From contig CAWULT010000086.1 in assembly GCA_963923455.1 (NCBI GenBank), positions 1 through 19,692 of the forward strand: DNA of 19,692 nucleotides, given 5' to 3'. A program made the translations under genes and the position numbers. The notes under the pieces are model-generated. The model ran no database searches. It was not told the DNA's origin and saw only the letters and a program-made list of their open reading frames with translations. The stretch is from CAWULT01 sp963923455 (lineage in GTDB: Bacteria > Acidobacteriota > Vicinamibacteria > Vicinamibacterales > UBA2999). Shown one piece after another: positions 6,725 through 14,073 of this stretch (position 1 is the first letter of the stretch; the number at the start of each line of letters is the position of its first letter).

Positions 6725-6740
6725 TCCGAAAAACTACGGA
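6725..6740. promoter_or_regulatory. Operator-like inverted repeat
   Basis: TCCG-N8-CGGA with an A-rich centre (TCCGAAAAACTACGGA) spans the response-regulator stop codon and lies about 52 bases before the start of the small secreted protein gene. The A5 run is unusual in this GC-rich sequence. A LuxR/NarL-type regulator could recognise such a site, but four-base arms also occur by chance. Confidence 0.25.
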
Positions 6741-7384
6741 GCCCTGTCGACGGCCACCAGGCCGTGCCGGACGGCGTACTGGACGAGCTCGGCGGTTGTC
6801 CCGATGCCCAGGTCGTCCATCATCTTGTATTTGTGCGTCTCGGCCGTGCGCGGCGAGATCCCGAGGATGGCCCCGATTTCCTTGGCCGATCGCCCCTCGG
6901 CGAGCAGCTGCAGCACCTCCTGCTGGCGCGGCGTCAGCTCGACCCGCATCGGCGCCCCCGGCTCGCGGACGAGCCGTTCCTCGACGGCGGGGCTGCGCAG
7001 CGCCGGTGACACGTAGGTGCGTCCGGCCAGCGCGTCGCGCAGGGCCGTCACGAGTTCGTCCGACGCCGCGTGCTTCAGCACGTAGCCCGAAGCGCCGGCC
7101 TCGAGCGCGCGGGTGGCGGAGGTGACGTCGGCGTGCATCGTCAGGAACACGACGCGCGTCCGGTCGCCCTGGCGGCGCATCCGTCGCAGCGCGTCGATGC
7201 CGTTCAGCACGGGCATCGACACGTCCGCCACGACGACGTCGGGCTTGCGCGCGGCGCACAGTTCCACCATCTCGAGCCCGGTCTGTGCGACGCCGACCAG
7301 CTCGAAGTCGGCCGCGAGCAGCATCCGGAGACCTTCGACGACGATCGCGTGATCGTCGGCGAGCAGAACCGTCGGCTTCGCCAT
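6734..7384 (-). CDS. NarL/FixJ-family response regulator
   Basis: A 216-residue regulator beginning at MAKPTVLLADDHAIVVEGLR. The receiver domain (1-120) has the acidic pair D10/D11, phospho-acceptor D54 in VVADVSMP, T82 and K104 in YVLKHA. The LuxR-type helix-turn-helix domain (about 148-210) reads LTPRQQEVLQLLAEGRSAKE, then IGAILGISPRTAETHKYKMM. It is therefore a complete, standard transcription factor activated by phosphorylation. The ATG overlaps the kinase stop (TGATG at 7386-7382), which fixes the start and indicates tight coupling; an open frame extends about 43 codons further upstream, but that stretch is Arg/Pro-rich shadow sequence inside the kinase gene. Its cognate sensor is certainly the adjacent kinase; targets are unknown. 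Confidence 0.95.
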   Translation of the reverse strand: MAKPTVLLADDHAIVVEGLRMLLAADFELVGVAQTGLEMVELCAARKPDVVVADVSMPVLNGIDALRRMRRQGDRTRVVFLTMHADVTSATRALEAGASGYVLKHAASDELVTALRDALAGRTYVSPALRSPAVEERLVREPGAPMRVELTPRQQEVLQLLAEGRSAKEIGAILGISPRTAETHKYKMMDDLGIGTTAELVQYAVRHGLVAVDRAP

Positions 7385-9507
7385 CAGGCGCCCTCCAGCG
7401 GCAGGTGCACGGTGACACGGGTGCCGCGGCCAGGGCTCGCATCGACGGCGAAGGTGCCGCCGAGCAGGCGGGCGCGCTCCTCCATGCTGGCCAGGCCGAG
7501 GCCGGCCCGCCACCCAGGCGTGCCGCGCGCGAACCCCTTGCCGTCATCGGCCACGTCGAGTGTCACCCCGGCCGGCCCGCGACGCAGCGTCACGCGCACG
7601 TCGGCGGCACCGGCGTGCTGGAGCGTGTTGCGCAGCGCCTCCTGCACCACGCGGTACAGCGTCAGCGCGACCGGCGTGGGCAGGCCGTCGACCGCGCCCT
7701 CGATGCGGACCTCCACCGGCGGTCCCCCGCGCTCGGTGAAGGCGCGGCACTCCTTCTCGATGCCGGCGAGCAGGCCCTGCTCCTCGAGCGTGGCGGGGTG
7801 GAGCCGGCGCGACAGCCCGTGCACGTCCTCGGAGAGCACCGCCAGCGTGCGCTTGAGCGCGGCGAGCCCGGCCTGCTGCTCGGGACTCGGCGCGGGGAGC
7901 CGCTCGAGCCGGCCGACCTCGATCGCGGTGGCCGCCAGCCGCTGCACGAGGTCGTCGTGCAGCTCGCGCGCGACACGCCGGCGCTCGTCCTCCTGCGCAG
8001 AGATCAGGCGGCCGGCCAGCACCTCGAGCTCGGTCTTCGAGACCGTCGTGCGCTCGAGGTCGGCGCTCATCCGGTTGAACGCGGCGGCCAGCTGACCCAC
8101 CTCGTCGCTCGAGCGGACGGGCACCGTCTCGCCCCGCTGGCCCGCGCCGAGGCGGGCCACGGTGCGGGCCAGCTCCAGCACCGGCTGGGTCACCGACGCA
8201 CCGAGCCAGCCGGCCACGACGAAGAACAGCCCGGCGACGGTCAGACCCACCGTCAGCAGCCGCGCCTGCAGCGCGCGGACCGGCGCGAGCGCCTCGTCCG
8301 CGTCGATCTCGGCCACGAGCGTCCACTGCAGGTCGGGGATGTCGACCGCGGCGTGCGAGCGGAGGACCCGCTCGCCGAACAGGTTGACGCCGAACTCCGC
8401 GGCGTCGCCACCGGCCGGCTCGACGACCCGCAGGTCCATCGGCAGGCTCAGCACGGTGGTCTGGGCCCGCCGGATGCGCTCGAGCGCGTCCGCGGGTGTG
8501 CCGGCGGCGCGCAGCCGCGCCTGCAGCCCGGCCGGGTCCTCGGTCTGCTGGCGCAGGTCGCTGCGCAGCGTGCCGTCGGCGCCGACCAGGTACGCCTGCC
8601 CGGTGTCGCCGAAGCCCGCTTCGCGCCAGTTGCGCGCGCCGGTCATCACGCGGTCGACCTCTCGGATCGACAGCTGCATGGCCAGCACCCCGATCGTCGC
8701 GCCGGCCACCTGCACCGGCGAGGCGACGAAGGCCGCCGGCGCGAACGACGAGGCCACGTACGGCGCGTAGTCCTCCAGCACGACGCGGTCGTCGGCGTCG
8801 CGCCCCGCGCTCGCCAGTGCCCGCGCGTAGATGCGGCCCAGGCGCGTCGACCGGTACGGCTCCTCGGTCAGGGCCATGCCGAGGTCGACCTCCTTCATCA
8901 CCGAGTAGAGCACCCGGCCTTCCGGGGCCGACACCAGGAAGACGTCGTAGAACCCGAAGGCCGTCTGGTAGCGATGGAACGTCGGATGGTGCCGCGCGTG
9001 CACCTGGCCCCAGTCCCCCGTGCCCGGGACCTCGAGCAGCAGGTCCTTCGAGCCCGGAGGATGCGGGTTGCCCGAAATCGCCGCGTGCTGCAGGCGCCAC
9101 ACCCGCGGATCGCGCGGGAACCACGTGGCCATCAGGGATTCGGCGTCGAGCGTTCCGGCGATGCGCGGCGCGAGCGTGCCCCTGTAGAAGCGCGCCAGCC
9201 CGTCGCGGGCGGGATCGTGCGCCGGCAGGCCGTCGAGCCGCCGCCAGGCGGCCTCGAACTCCTGGAGGGCCAGGACGGTCGTCTCGCTGGTGGACAGCGC
9301 CGCGACGTGCCGGGACAGGTCCTGGAAGTACTGCTCCAGGGCATGGCTCCGGGTCTCTCGGATCGCCGTCAGCCGGTCGTACGTGGCCTGGCGCAGCGCC
9401 GTCGTGGCGCCGGTCGACGCGATCCAGCCGGTCACGCCCACGGCCGCGCAGGCGAGCAGCACGACCGTGGCCTGGAACCTCGTGCGAATGGACGCCGGGC
9501 GGGCCAT
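7384..9507 (-). CDS. Sensor histidine kinase with dCache, HAMP and HisKA_3 domains
   Basis: A 707-residue membrane kinase. TM1 is at about 13-33 and TM2 at about 415-437. Between them is a large periplasmic sensor of the dCache type with HPTFHRYQTAFGFYDVFLVS, YSVMKEVDLGMAL and GDTGQAYLVGADGTLRSDLR, a layout shared with cyclases and chemoreceptors. HAMP follows (about 437-490, RSSDEVGQLAAAFNRM), then the HisKA_3 H-box EDERRRVARELHDDLVQRL (phospho-His about 517), and HATPase_c with QEALRNTLQHAG (N-box) and DVADDGKGF (G1). It phosphorylates the overlapping NarL-type regulator. I chose ATG 9507 because a TACAGT -10-like box ends at 9516, which would leave a two-base leader; a TTG at 9516, three codons upstream, overlaps that box. 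The sensed ligand is unknown; dCache domains often bind amino acids or carboxylates. Confidence 0.93.
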   Translation of the reverse strand: MARPASIRTRFQATVVLLACAAVGVTGWIASTGATTALRQATYDRLTAIRETRSHALEQYFQDLSRHVAALSTSETTVLALQEFEAAWRRLDGLPAHDPARDGLARFYRGTLAPRIAGTLDAESLMATWFPRDPRVWRLQHAAISGNPHPPGSKDLLLEVPGTGDWGQVHARHHPTFHRYQTAFGFYDVFLVSAPEGRVLYSVMKEVDLGMALTEEPYRSTRLGRIYARALASAGRDADDRVVLEDYAPYVASSFAPAAFVASPVQVAGATIGVLAMQLSIREVDRVMTGARNWREAGFGDTGQAYLVGADGTLRSDLRQQTEDPAGLQARLRAAGTPADALERIRRAQTTVLSLPMDLRVVEPAGGDAAEFGVNLFGERVLRSHAAVDIPDLQWTLVAEIDADEALAPVRALQARLLTVGLTVAGLFFVVAGWLGASVTQPVLELARTVARLGAGQRGETVPVRSSDEVGQLAAAFNRMSADLERTTVSKTELEVLAGRLISAQEDERRRVARELHDDLVQRLAATAIEVGRLERLPAPSPEQQAGLAALKRTLAVLSEDVHGLSRRLHPATLEEQGLLAGIEKECRAFTERGGPPVEVRIEGAVDGLPTPVALTLYRVVQEALRNTLQHAGAADVRVTLRRGPAGVTLDVADDGKGFARGTPGWRAGLGLASMEERARLLGGTFAVDASPGRGTRVTVHLPLEGA

Positions 9508-9515
9508 CGTCTCCA

Positions 9516-9521
9516 ACTGTA
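9516..9521 (-). promoter_or_regulatory. -10-like box before the sensor kinase
   Basis: On the minus strand TACAGT (9521 down to 9516) ends eight bases before ATG 9507, predicting transcription from about 9509 and a two-base leader. A GGAG three bases before the ATG is too close for an ideal Shine-Dalgarno sequence. The divergent box for the acyltransferase lies about 40 bases away. Confidence 0.35.
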
Positions 9522-9559
9522 ACCCGTGGCCGCGGGCGCCGGGGCGCGCCGCCGGGCGC

Positions 9560-9565
9560 TATACT
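9560..9565 (+). promoter_or_regulatory. -10-like box before the membrane acyltransferase
   Basis: TATACT is a five-of-six match to the -10 consensus in a very GC-rich gap. It would place the transcription start at about 9572, four bases before GTG 9576 and just after the alternative GTG 9570. No clear -35 element is visible and there is no Shine-Dalgarno sequence. Confidence 0.45.
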
Positions 9566-9575
9566 GCGCGTGTTC

Positions 9576-10739
9576 GTGTCGACCGCCGCTGCCACTCCCA
9601 CCACGTCCGGTTCGCACGCCCGGCGTGTGATCTTCATCGACCTGGCGCGGGCGCTGGCGGTGGTCTTCATGCTGTACGGCCACACGATCGACGCGCTGCT
9701 GGCCGCGCCGTACCGGACCGGCACGTGGTACGACGTCTGGCAGTTCCAGCGGGGCCTGACCTCGAGCCTCTTCCTGCTGTTGTCCGGGTTCGCGTTCAGC
9801 GTGGCCACGGGCCGGCACTGGGCGTCGCACACCACGTGGTCGCCCGCGGTGCTCAAGCGGGTGCGCCGCTTCGCGACGTTCGTGCTGCTCGGCTACGCGC
9901 TGCACTTTCCGGCCGCGCGGTTCGTCGAGATGCCGAAGGCCAGCCCCGAGCAGTGGCGGATCTTCTTCTCGTCCGACGTCCTGCAGCTCATCGGCATCAC
10001 GTTCATCGGCGTCCAGGTGCTCGTGCTGCTGACGCGGTCCCGGACCGTGTTCACGGTGGCCGGCCTCGTCCTGTCCGTCGCCATCGTGCTGGCCGCGCCC
10101 CACATGTGGGCCGTGGACTGGACCCGCTGGCTGCCGATGCCGATCGCCGCGTACCTCATGCCGATCCTGGGGACGCAGCTGCCGCTCTTCCCGCTGTTCC
10201 CCTGGTCGGCCTTCGTGCTCATCGGCGCGAGCCTGGGCCAGATCTACGCCCGGTGGGGCAGTTCCGACTTGACCCGGTTTGCGTGGAGCGCGCTGCTGCT
10301 GCCCGGTGTCGTGCTGGTCGGCGTGGCGCTCGGGCTCCGGTCGTCGAGGGCGGCCGACTGGTGGACGGGGCCGGGCGCGTCGCTGCCAGGGGACGTGACG
10401 ATCCGGGTGGGCACCTGCCTGCTGATCCTCTCCGCCATCGCGTTCGCCAGCCGCCGCGTGACGAGCCTGCCGCACGTCTTCAGCGCCGTCGCCCAGGAGA
10501 CGCTGGTCATCTATTTCGTGCACCTGTGCCTGGTCTACGGGTCGGTCTGGGCGCCGGGGCTGTGGCAGATCTACGGGCCCGCGCTGGATCCGCTGCAGAC
10601 CTTCAAGTTCGTCGTCGGCCTGATCGCCTCGATGGTGGCGCTGGCCTGGTGGTGGAACTGGCTGAAGCACGCCAGGCCGCGCGCCGCCCGGGCGGTAGCC
10701 CTGGTCACGGGAGCCGCGCTGTTCGGCCGACTGCTCTGA
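9576..10739 (+). CDS. Integral-membrane acyltransferase (HGSNAT/DUF1624-like or acyltransferase_3)
   Basis: A 387-residue polytopic membrane protein with about ten hydrophobic helices. The start motif RRVIFIDLARALAVVFMLYG (about 14-33), followed by H-TIDALL, corresponds to the 'R...iD..R...i..M...H' signature at TM1 of membrane O/N-acyltransferases, with the conserved His as probable catalytic residue. QFQRGLTSSLFLLLSGFAFS follows, as in heparan-alpha-glucosaminide N-acetyltransferase-like (DUF1624) proteins. Such enzymes move acyl groups across the membrane onto sugars or lipids; the acceptor here is unknown. There is no ATG before the signature, so the start is GTG 9576 or GTG 9570; a TATACT box favours 9576. 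It stands alone, divergent from the sensor kinase and separated by a promoter from the downstream cluster. Confidence 0.75.
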   Translation: MSTAAATPTTSGSHARRVIFIDLARALAVVFMLYGHTIDALLAAPYRTGTWYDVWQFQRGLTSSLFLLLSGFAFSVATGRHWASHTTWSPAVLKRVRRFATFVLLGYALHFPAARFVEMPKASPEQWRIFFSSDVLQLIGITFIGVQVLVLLTRSRTVFTVAGLVLSVAIVLAAPHMWAVDWTRWLPMPIAAYLMPILGTQLPLFPLFPWSAFVLIGASLGQIYARWGSSDLTRFAWSALLLPGVVLVGVALGLRSSRAADWWTGPGASLPGDVTIRVGTCLLILSAIAFASRRVTSLPHVFSAVAQETLVIYFVHLCLVYGSVWAPGLWQIYGPALDPLQTFKFVVGLIASMVALAWWWNWLKHARPRAARAVALVTGAALFGRLL

Positions 10740-10775
10740 GGCCGGGCCTACCCGATTGGGGGGCGGCGACGGTCC

Positions 10776-10804
10776 GCGACATTCTCCACCGCTGCATGTA
10801 CAAT
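10776..10804 (+). promoter_or_regulatory. Candidate promoter of the MoxR/vWA cluster
   Basis: GCGACA (10776-10781) and TACAAT (10799-10804) are spaced by 17 bases, matching the sigma-70 consensus at four and five of six positions. Transcription would begin near 10811, giving a leader of about 31 bases before ATG 10842. It lies in the 102-base gap after the acyltransferase, the only sizeable gap before the cluster, so it probably drives the genes that follow. Confidence 0.5.
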
Positions 10805-10841
10805 CGCCCCCTCAATCACCCCAGGCCGCGGCGAACCCCCG

Positions 10842-13127
10842 ATGTTTGAGTCCCTGTTCCAGGCGCTCTTCTCCTATCGGCCCGTTGTCTTCGAGCAGGG
10901 AGAATTCCGCTTCGACGTCACGACGGCGTCGCTCGTCGCCGCCATCCTCGTGGGGGCCGTCGTGGCGGTGGCCCTGTTCACCTACCGGCGGGTGTCGGTG
11001 GCGGACGGCCGCCTGCGCGACCGCATCGTGCTGACGGGCCTGCGAATCGCGGCCCTCGCCGTGGTCCTGTTCTGCCTGTTCCGGCCCACCCTGGCCGTCC
11101 GCGCGGCCGTGAACCAGCAGAACGTCCTGGCCGTGCTGGTGGACGACTCGCGCAGCATGCAGATTCCCGACATGGCGGGTCAGCCGCGCGGGCTGTTCGT
11201 GCAGCAGCAGTTCGGCGCGGCCGACAGCGCCCTGATGAAGTCGCTGTCGGACCGCTTCCTGGTCAGGACCTTCCGCTTCTCGTCGACGGCCGGACGGGTC
11301 AGCGGGGTCAAGGATCTGACCTTCGCCGGTACCCAGACGAAGATCGGCCCGGCGCTCGACGGGGTCCGCGAGGAACTGGCCGGGCTGCCGGTCGCGGGCC
11401 TCGTGGTGGTGTCGGACGGAGCGGATACGAGCGAGGGCTCCGTCGCGAAGGCGCTGCTGGGGCTGAAGGCCGAGAAGATCCCGGTCTTCGCCGTGGGCAT
11501 CGGCGGCGAGCGCCTGCCGCGGGACGTCCAGGTGGACCGTGTCAACACGCCCCGGACGGTGCTCAAGGGGGCCTCGCTGCTCGTCGAGGTCGTGGTGTCG
11601 CAGACCGGCTACGCGGGCCGTCCCGTGACGGTGGACGTCGAGGACGAAGGACGCATCGTCGGGTCGGAGAAGATCCAGCTGCCGGCCGACGGCACGCCGC
11701 TGCCGGTCCGCATTCGCGCCGTCGCCTCCGAGTCGGGCCCGCGGCTGTTCCGCTTCAAGGTGTCGCCGCAGGAGGGCGAGGTCGTGACGCAGAACAACGC
11801 GCGCGACCTGCTCGTCAACGTCCGCGACACCCGCGAGCGCCTCCTGTACTACGAGGGCGAGCCGCGGTTCGAGATGAAGTTCCTGCGGCGCGCCGTCGCC
11901 GACGACAAGAACCTGCTGGTCGTCGCGCTGCAGCGCACCGCCGACAACAAGTACATGCGCCTCGAGGGCGAGCCCGACGAGGTGGCCGGCGGCTTTCCCC
12001 GGACGCGGGAAGAGCTGTTCCGCTACCGCGGCCTGATCCTCGGCAGCATCGAGGCCGGCGCGTTCACCGGCGACCAGCTGCAGATGATCGCGGACTTCGT
12101 CGACAATCGCGGCGGCGGCCTGCTGATGATCGGCGGCGCCCGCTCGTTCGGCGAGGGCGGCTATGGAGGCACGCCCGTCGCCGACGTGCTGCCCCTGCTC
12201 ATCGATCCCCGGACGCGCGCGACGCAGACCCCGGGCTTCGCGCGCCTGAAGGTGGCGCCCACCCGCGCCGGCGCGGCGCACGCGGCCACCCAGATTGCCG
12301 ACACCGAGGCCGCGTCGGAGGCGCGCTGGTCGAAGCTGCCGCAGGTCACGAGCGCCAACGCGCCGCTGCCGGCCAAGCCTGCCGCCACCGTGCTGCTGAC
12401 CGGCACCGACGAGCGTGGCCGCGCGCACAACGTGCTGGCGTCGCAGCCGTACGGCCGCGGCAAGGCGATCGCCTTCACGGCGCAGGATTCCTGGCTGTGG
12501 CAGATGCACGCGTCGATTCCACTCGAGGACCAGACGCACGAGCAGTTCTGGCGCCAGCTGCTGCGCTGGACGGTGGACGGCGTGCCCGACGCCGTGGACG
12601 TCCGCCTGTCCGACCGCGTGGAGCCGGGGGAGCCGGTGACCATCGAGGCCACCGTCGTCGACAAGGCGTTCACCGAGTTGAACGACGCGACCGTGGTGGC
12701 CACCGTGGCCCGGCCGGGCGGCACCACGACGACCGTGCCGTTGCAGTGGACCGGGGAACGCAACGGCCAGTACCGCGGCACGTTCGTCAGCACCGAGGCC
12801 GGCGCCTACGAGGTGGCCGTCGACGCGACGCGCGCCGGGCAGGCCGTCGGCAGCGGCGTCGGCTACATCCGGGCCGGAGCCGGCGACGGCGAGTTCTTCG
12901 ATCCGACGCTGCACGCCGCGCCATTGCGGCGAATCGCCGAGGAGACGGGCGGCAAGTACTACACGCCGGCGACGGCCGGCACGCTCGCCGAGGACGTCCG
13001 CTACGCGGGCCGCGGCGTGACGGCGCTCGAGGAGCGCGAGCTCTGGAACATGCCGATCGTCCTCATCGCCCTGATGGGGCTGGTGTTCGCCGAGTGGGGC
13101 TATCGGCGCCTCGTGGGGTTGCAGTGA
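10842..13127 (+). CDS. Membrane vWA / glutamine-amidotransferase-like protein
   Basis: A 761-residue membrane protein. Two helices near the N-terminus (about 28-47 and 63-81) are followed by an extracytoplasmic part and a C-terminal helix (about 735-752). A vWA domain (about 92-225) has a full MIDAS: DDSRS at 101-105, T166 in TKIGPAL, and D192 in VVSDGAD. After beta-rich segments comes a class-I glutamine-amidotransferase-like domain (about 390-580) with RGLILGSIEAGAF, NRGGGLLMIGGARSFGEGGY and GRGKAIAFTAQDSWLWQ; I see no catalytic Cys in the nucleophile position, so it is probably non-enzymatic. This layout is known from membrane proteins near moxR genes in Acidobacteriota and Planctomycetes. 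It opens the cluster and overlaps the next gene by one base (TGATG). The role is probably metal-dependent protein binding at the membrane. Confidence 0.85.
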   Translation: MFESLFQALFSYRPVVFEQGEFRFDVTTASLVAAILVGAVVAVALFTYRRVSVADGRLRDRIVLTGLRIAALAVVLFCLFRPTLAVRAAVNQQNVLAVLVDDSRSMQIPDMAGQPRGLFVQQQFGAADSALMKSLSDRFLVRTFRFSSTAGRVSGVKDLTFAGTQTKIGPALDGVREELAGLPVAGLVVVSDGADTSEGSVAKALLGLKAEKIPVFAVGIGGERLPRDVQVDRVNTPRTVLKGASLLVEVVVSQTGYAGRPVTVDVEDEGRIVGSEKIQLPADGTPLPVRIRAVASESGPRLFRFKVSPQEGEVVTQNNARDLLVNVRDTRERLLYYEGEPRFEMKFLRRAVADDKNLLVVALQRTADNKYMRLEGEPDEVAGGFPRTREELFRYRGLILGSIEAGAFTGDQLQMIADFVDNRGGGLLMIGGARSFGEGGYGGTPVADVLPLLIDPRTRATQTPGFARLKVAPTRAGAAHAATQIADTEAASEARWSKLPQVTSANAPLPAKPAATVLLTGTDERGRAHNVLASQPYGRGKAIAFTAQDSWLWQMHASIPLEDQTHEQFWRQLLRWTVDGVPDAVDVRLSDRVEPGEPVTIEATVVDKAFTELNDATVVATVARPGGTTTTVPLQWTGERNGQYRGTFVSTEAGAYEVAVDATRAGQAVGSGVGYIRAGAGDGEFFDPTLHAAPLRRIAEETGGKYYTPATAGTLAEDVRYAGRGVTALEERELWNMPIVLIALMGLVFAEWGYRRLVGLQ

Positions 13128-14050
13128 TGCTGCGCGTGTTCCTGCTGATCGTCGTGGGCCTGGCCGGGGAACCGGAGCAGGGCAGGCTGTTCCACAAGTG
13201 GGGCAACACGCTGGCGCAGGCGTCGGCGCGGCTCGGCGTCACCGACGAGCGCCTGGTGTACCTGGTGGATGCGCCCCTCGAAGGCGACGTGAAGGTGACC
13301 GGCCGCTCGACGCGCGAGGAGGTCACCAGGGCGCTCGGCCGCTTCGCGGCGGACGCCACGCCCGACGACCTCGTGTTCGTCACGCTGATCGGGCACGGCA
13401 CCTTCGACGGCCGCGCGGCGAAGATCAACCTGCCCGGGCCCGACATGGGGCCGGCCGACTTCAACGTGCTGCTCCAGAAGCTGCCGACGAAGCAGGTGGT
13501 GTTCGTCAACACGGCGAGCGCGAGCGGGCCGTTCCTGGCCGAGATGTCGGGACAGGGCCGGACGCTCGTGACGGCGACGCGCAACGGGGCGGAGCAGTAC
13601 AACACGCTGTTCGGCGGCTTCTTCGTCGAGGCGCTGACGTCGGAGGCGGCCGACACCGACAAGAACCGCCGTGTCAGCGTGCTCGAGGCGTTCCAGTACG
13701 CCAGGGCCGAGGTGGCGCGCAGCTACGAGCGGGAGGGGCTGCTCGCCACCGAGCACGCGCTGCTCGACGACAACGGCGACAAGGAGGGCAGCCAGGACCC
13801 GTCGCCGACCGCGAAGGACGGCAAGGTCGCCGCCGTGATCTCGCTCGGCGCGACGGTGGCCGACGACCTGCCGGCGGACCCGAAGCTCCGCGCGCTGCAC
13901 CTGGAACGCCGGGAGCTCGAGCGCCGCGTCGAGGCGCTGCGCCTGTTGAAGGATGGAATGGAGCCGGCCCGCTACACCGCCGAGCTCGAGAGGCTCGTGA
14001 CGGCCATCGCGCTCAAGACCCGCGAGATCCGCGCCGCCGAAGGACGCTAA
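13127..14050 (+). CDS. C13/caspase-fold protein lacking the catalytic cysteine
   Basis: A 307-residue protein resembling clan-CD (legumain C13/caspase-like) peptidases. It begins directly with a strand, VFLLIVVGLAGEPEQGRLFH, the usual first strand of this fold, so the hydrophobic start is probably not a signal peptide. LVFVTLIGHGTFDGR places the catalytic-type His at H90 with G91. The nucleophile strand VVFVNTASASG aligns with 'vvlvDACxSG', putting S131 where Cys is expected. ADTDKNRRVSVLEAF contains a 12-residue EF-hand-like loop (176-187; D1, D3, N5, S9, E12), followed by a helix and TEHALLDDNGDKEG, another acidic turn. The C-terminus (about 255-305) is a probable coiled coil. It lies between a vWA/GATase-like gene and moxR. 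It is either a pseudo-enzyme or a serine variant; homologues I recall also lack the Cys. Confidence 0.7.
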   Translation: MLRVFLLIVVGLAGEPEQGRLFHKWGNTLAQASARLGVTDERLVYLVDAPLEGDVKVTGRSTREEVTRALGRFAADATPDDLVFVTLIGHGTFDGRAAKINLPGPDMGPADFNVLLQKLPTKQVVFVNTASASGPFLAEMSGQGRTLVTATRNGAEQYNTLFGGFFVEALTSEAADTDKNRRVSVLEAFQYARAEVARSYEREGLLATEHALLDDNGDKEGSQDPSPTAKDGKVAAVISLGATVADDLPADPKLRALHLERRELERRVEALRLLKDGMEPARYTAELERLVTAIALKTREIRAAEGR

Positions 14051-14073
14051 CCAGGAGTGATGCCGGGAGCCCG

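Noticed and set aside
7285..9522. A 745-codon open frame on the plus strand opposite the sensor kinase
   Set aside because: Low-complexity Arg/Gln/Ala-rich translation. The kinase on the minus strand has every expected domain, so this is a codon-bias shadow.
13127..13180. The hydrophobic N-terminus of the caspase-like protein as a signal peptide
   Set aside because: The segment continues without a break into GLAGEPEQGRLFH, which matches the first core strand of the fold, and there is no cleavage-site pattern. I cannot fully exclude export.
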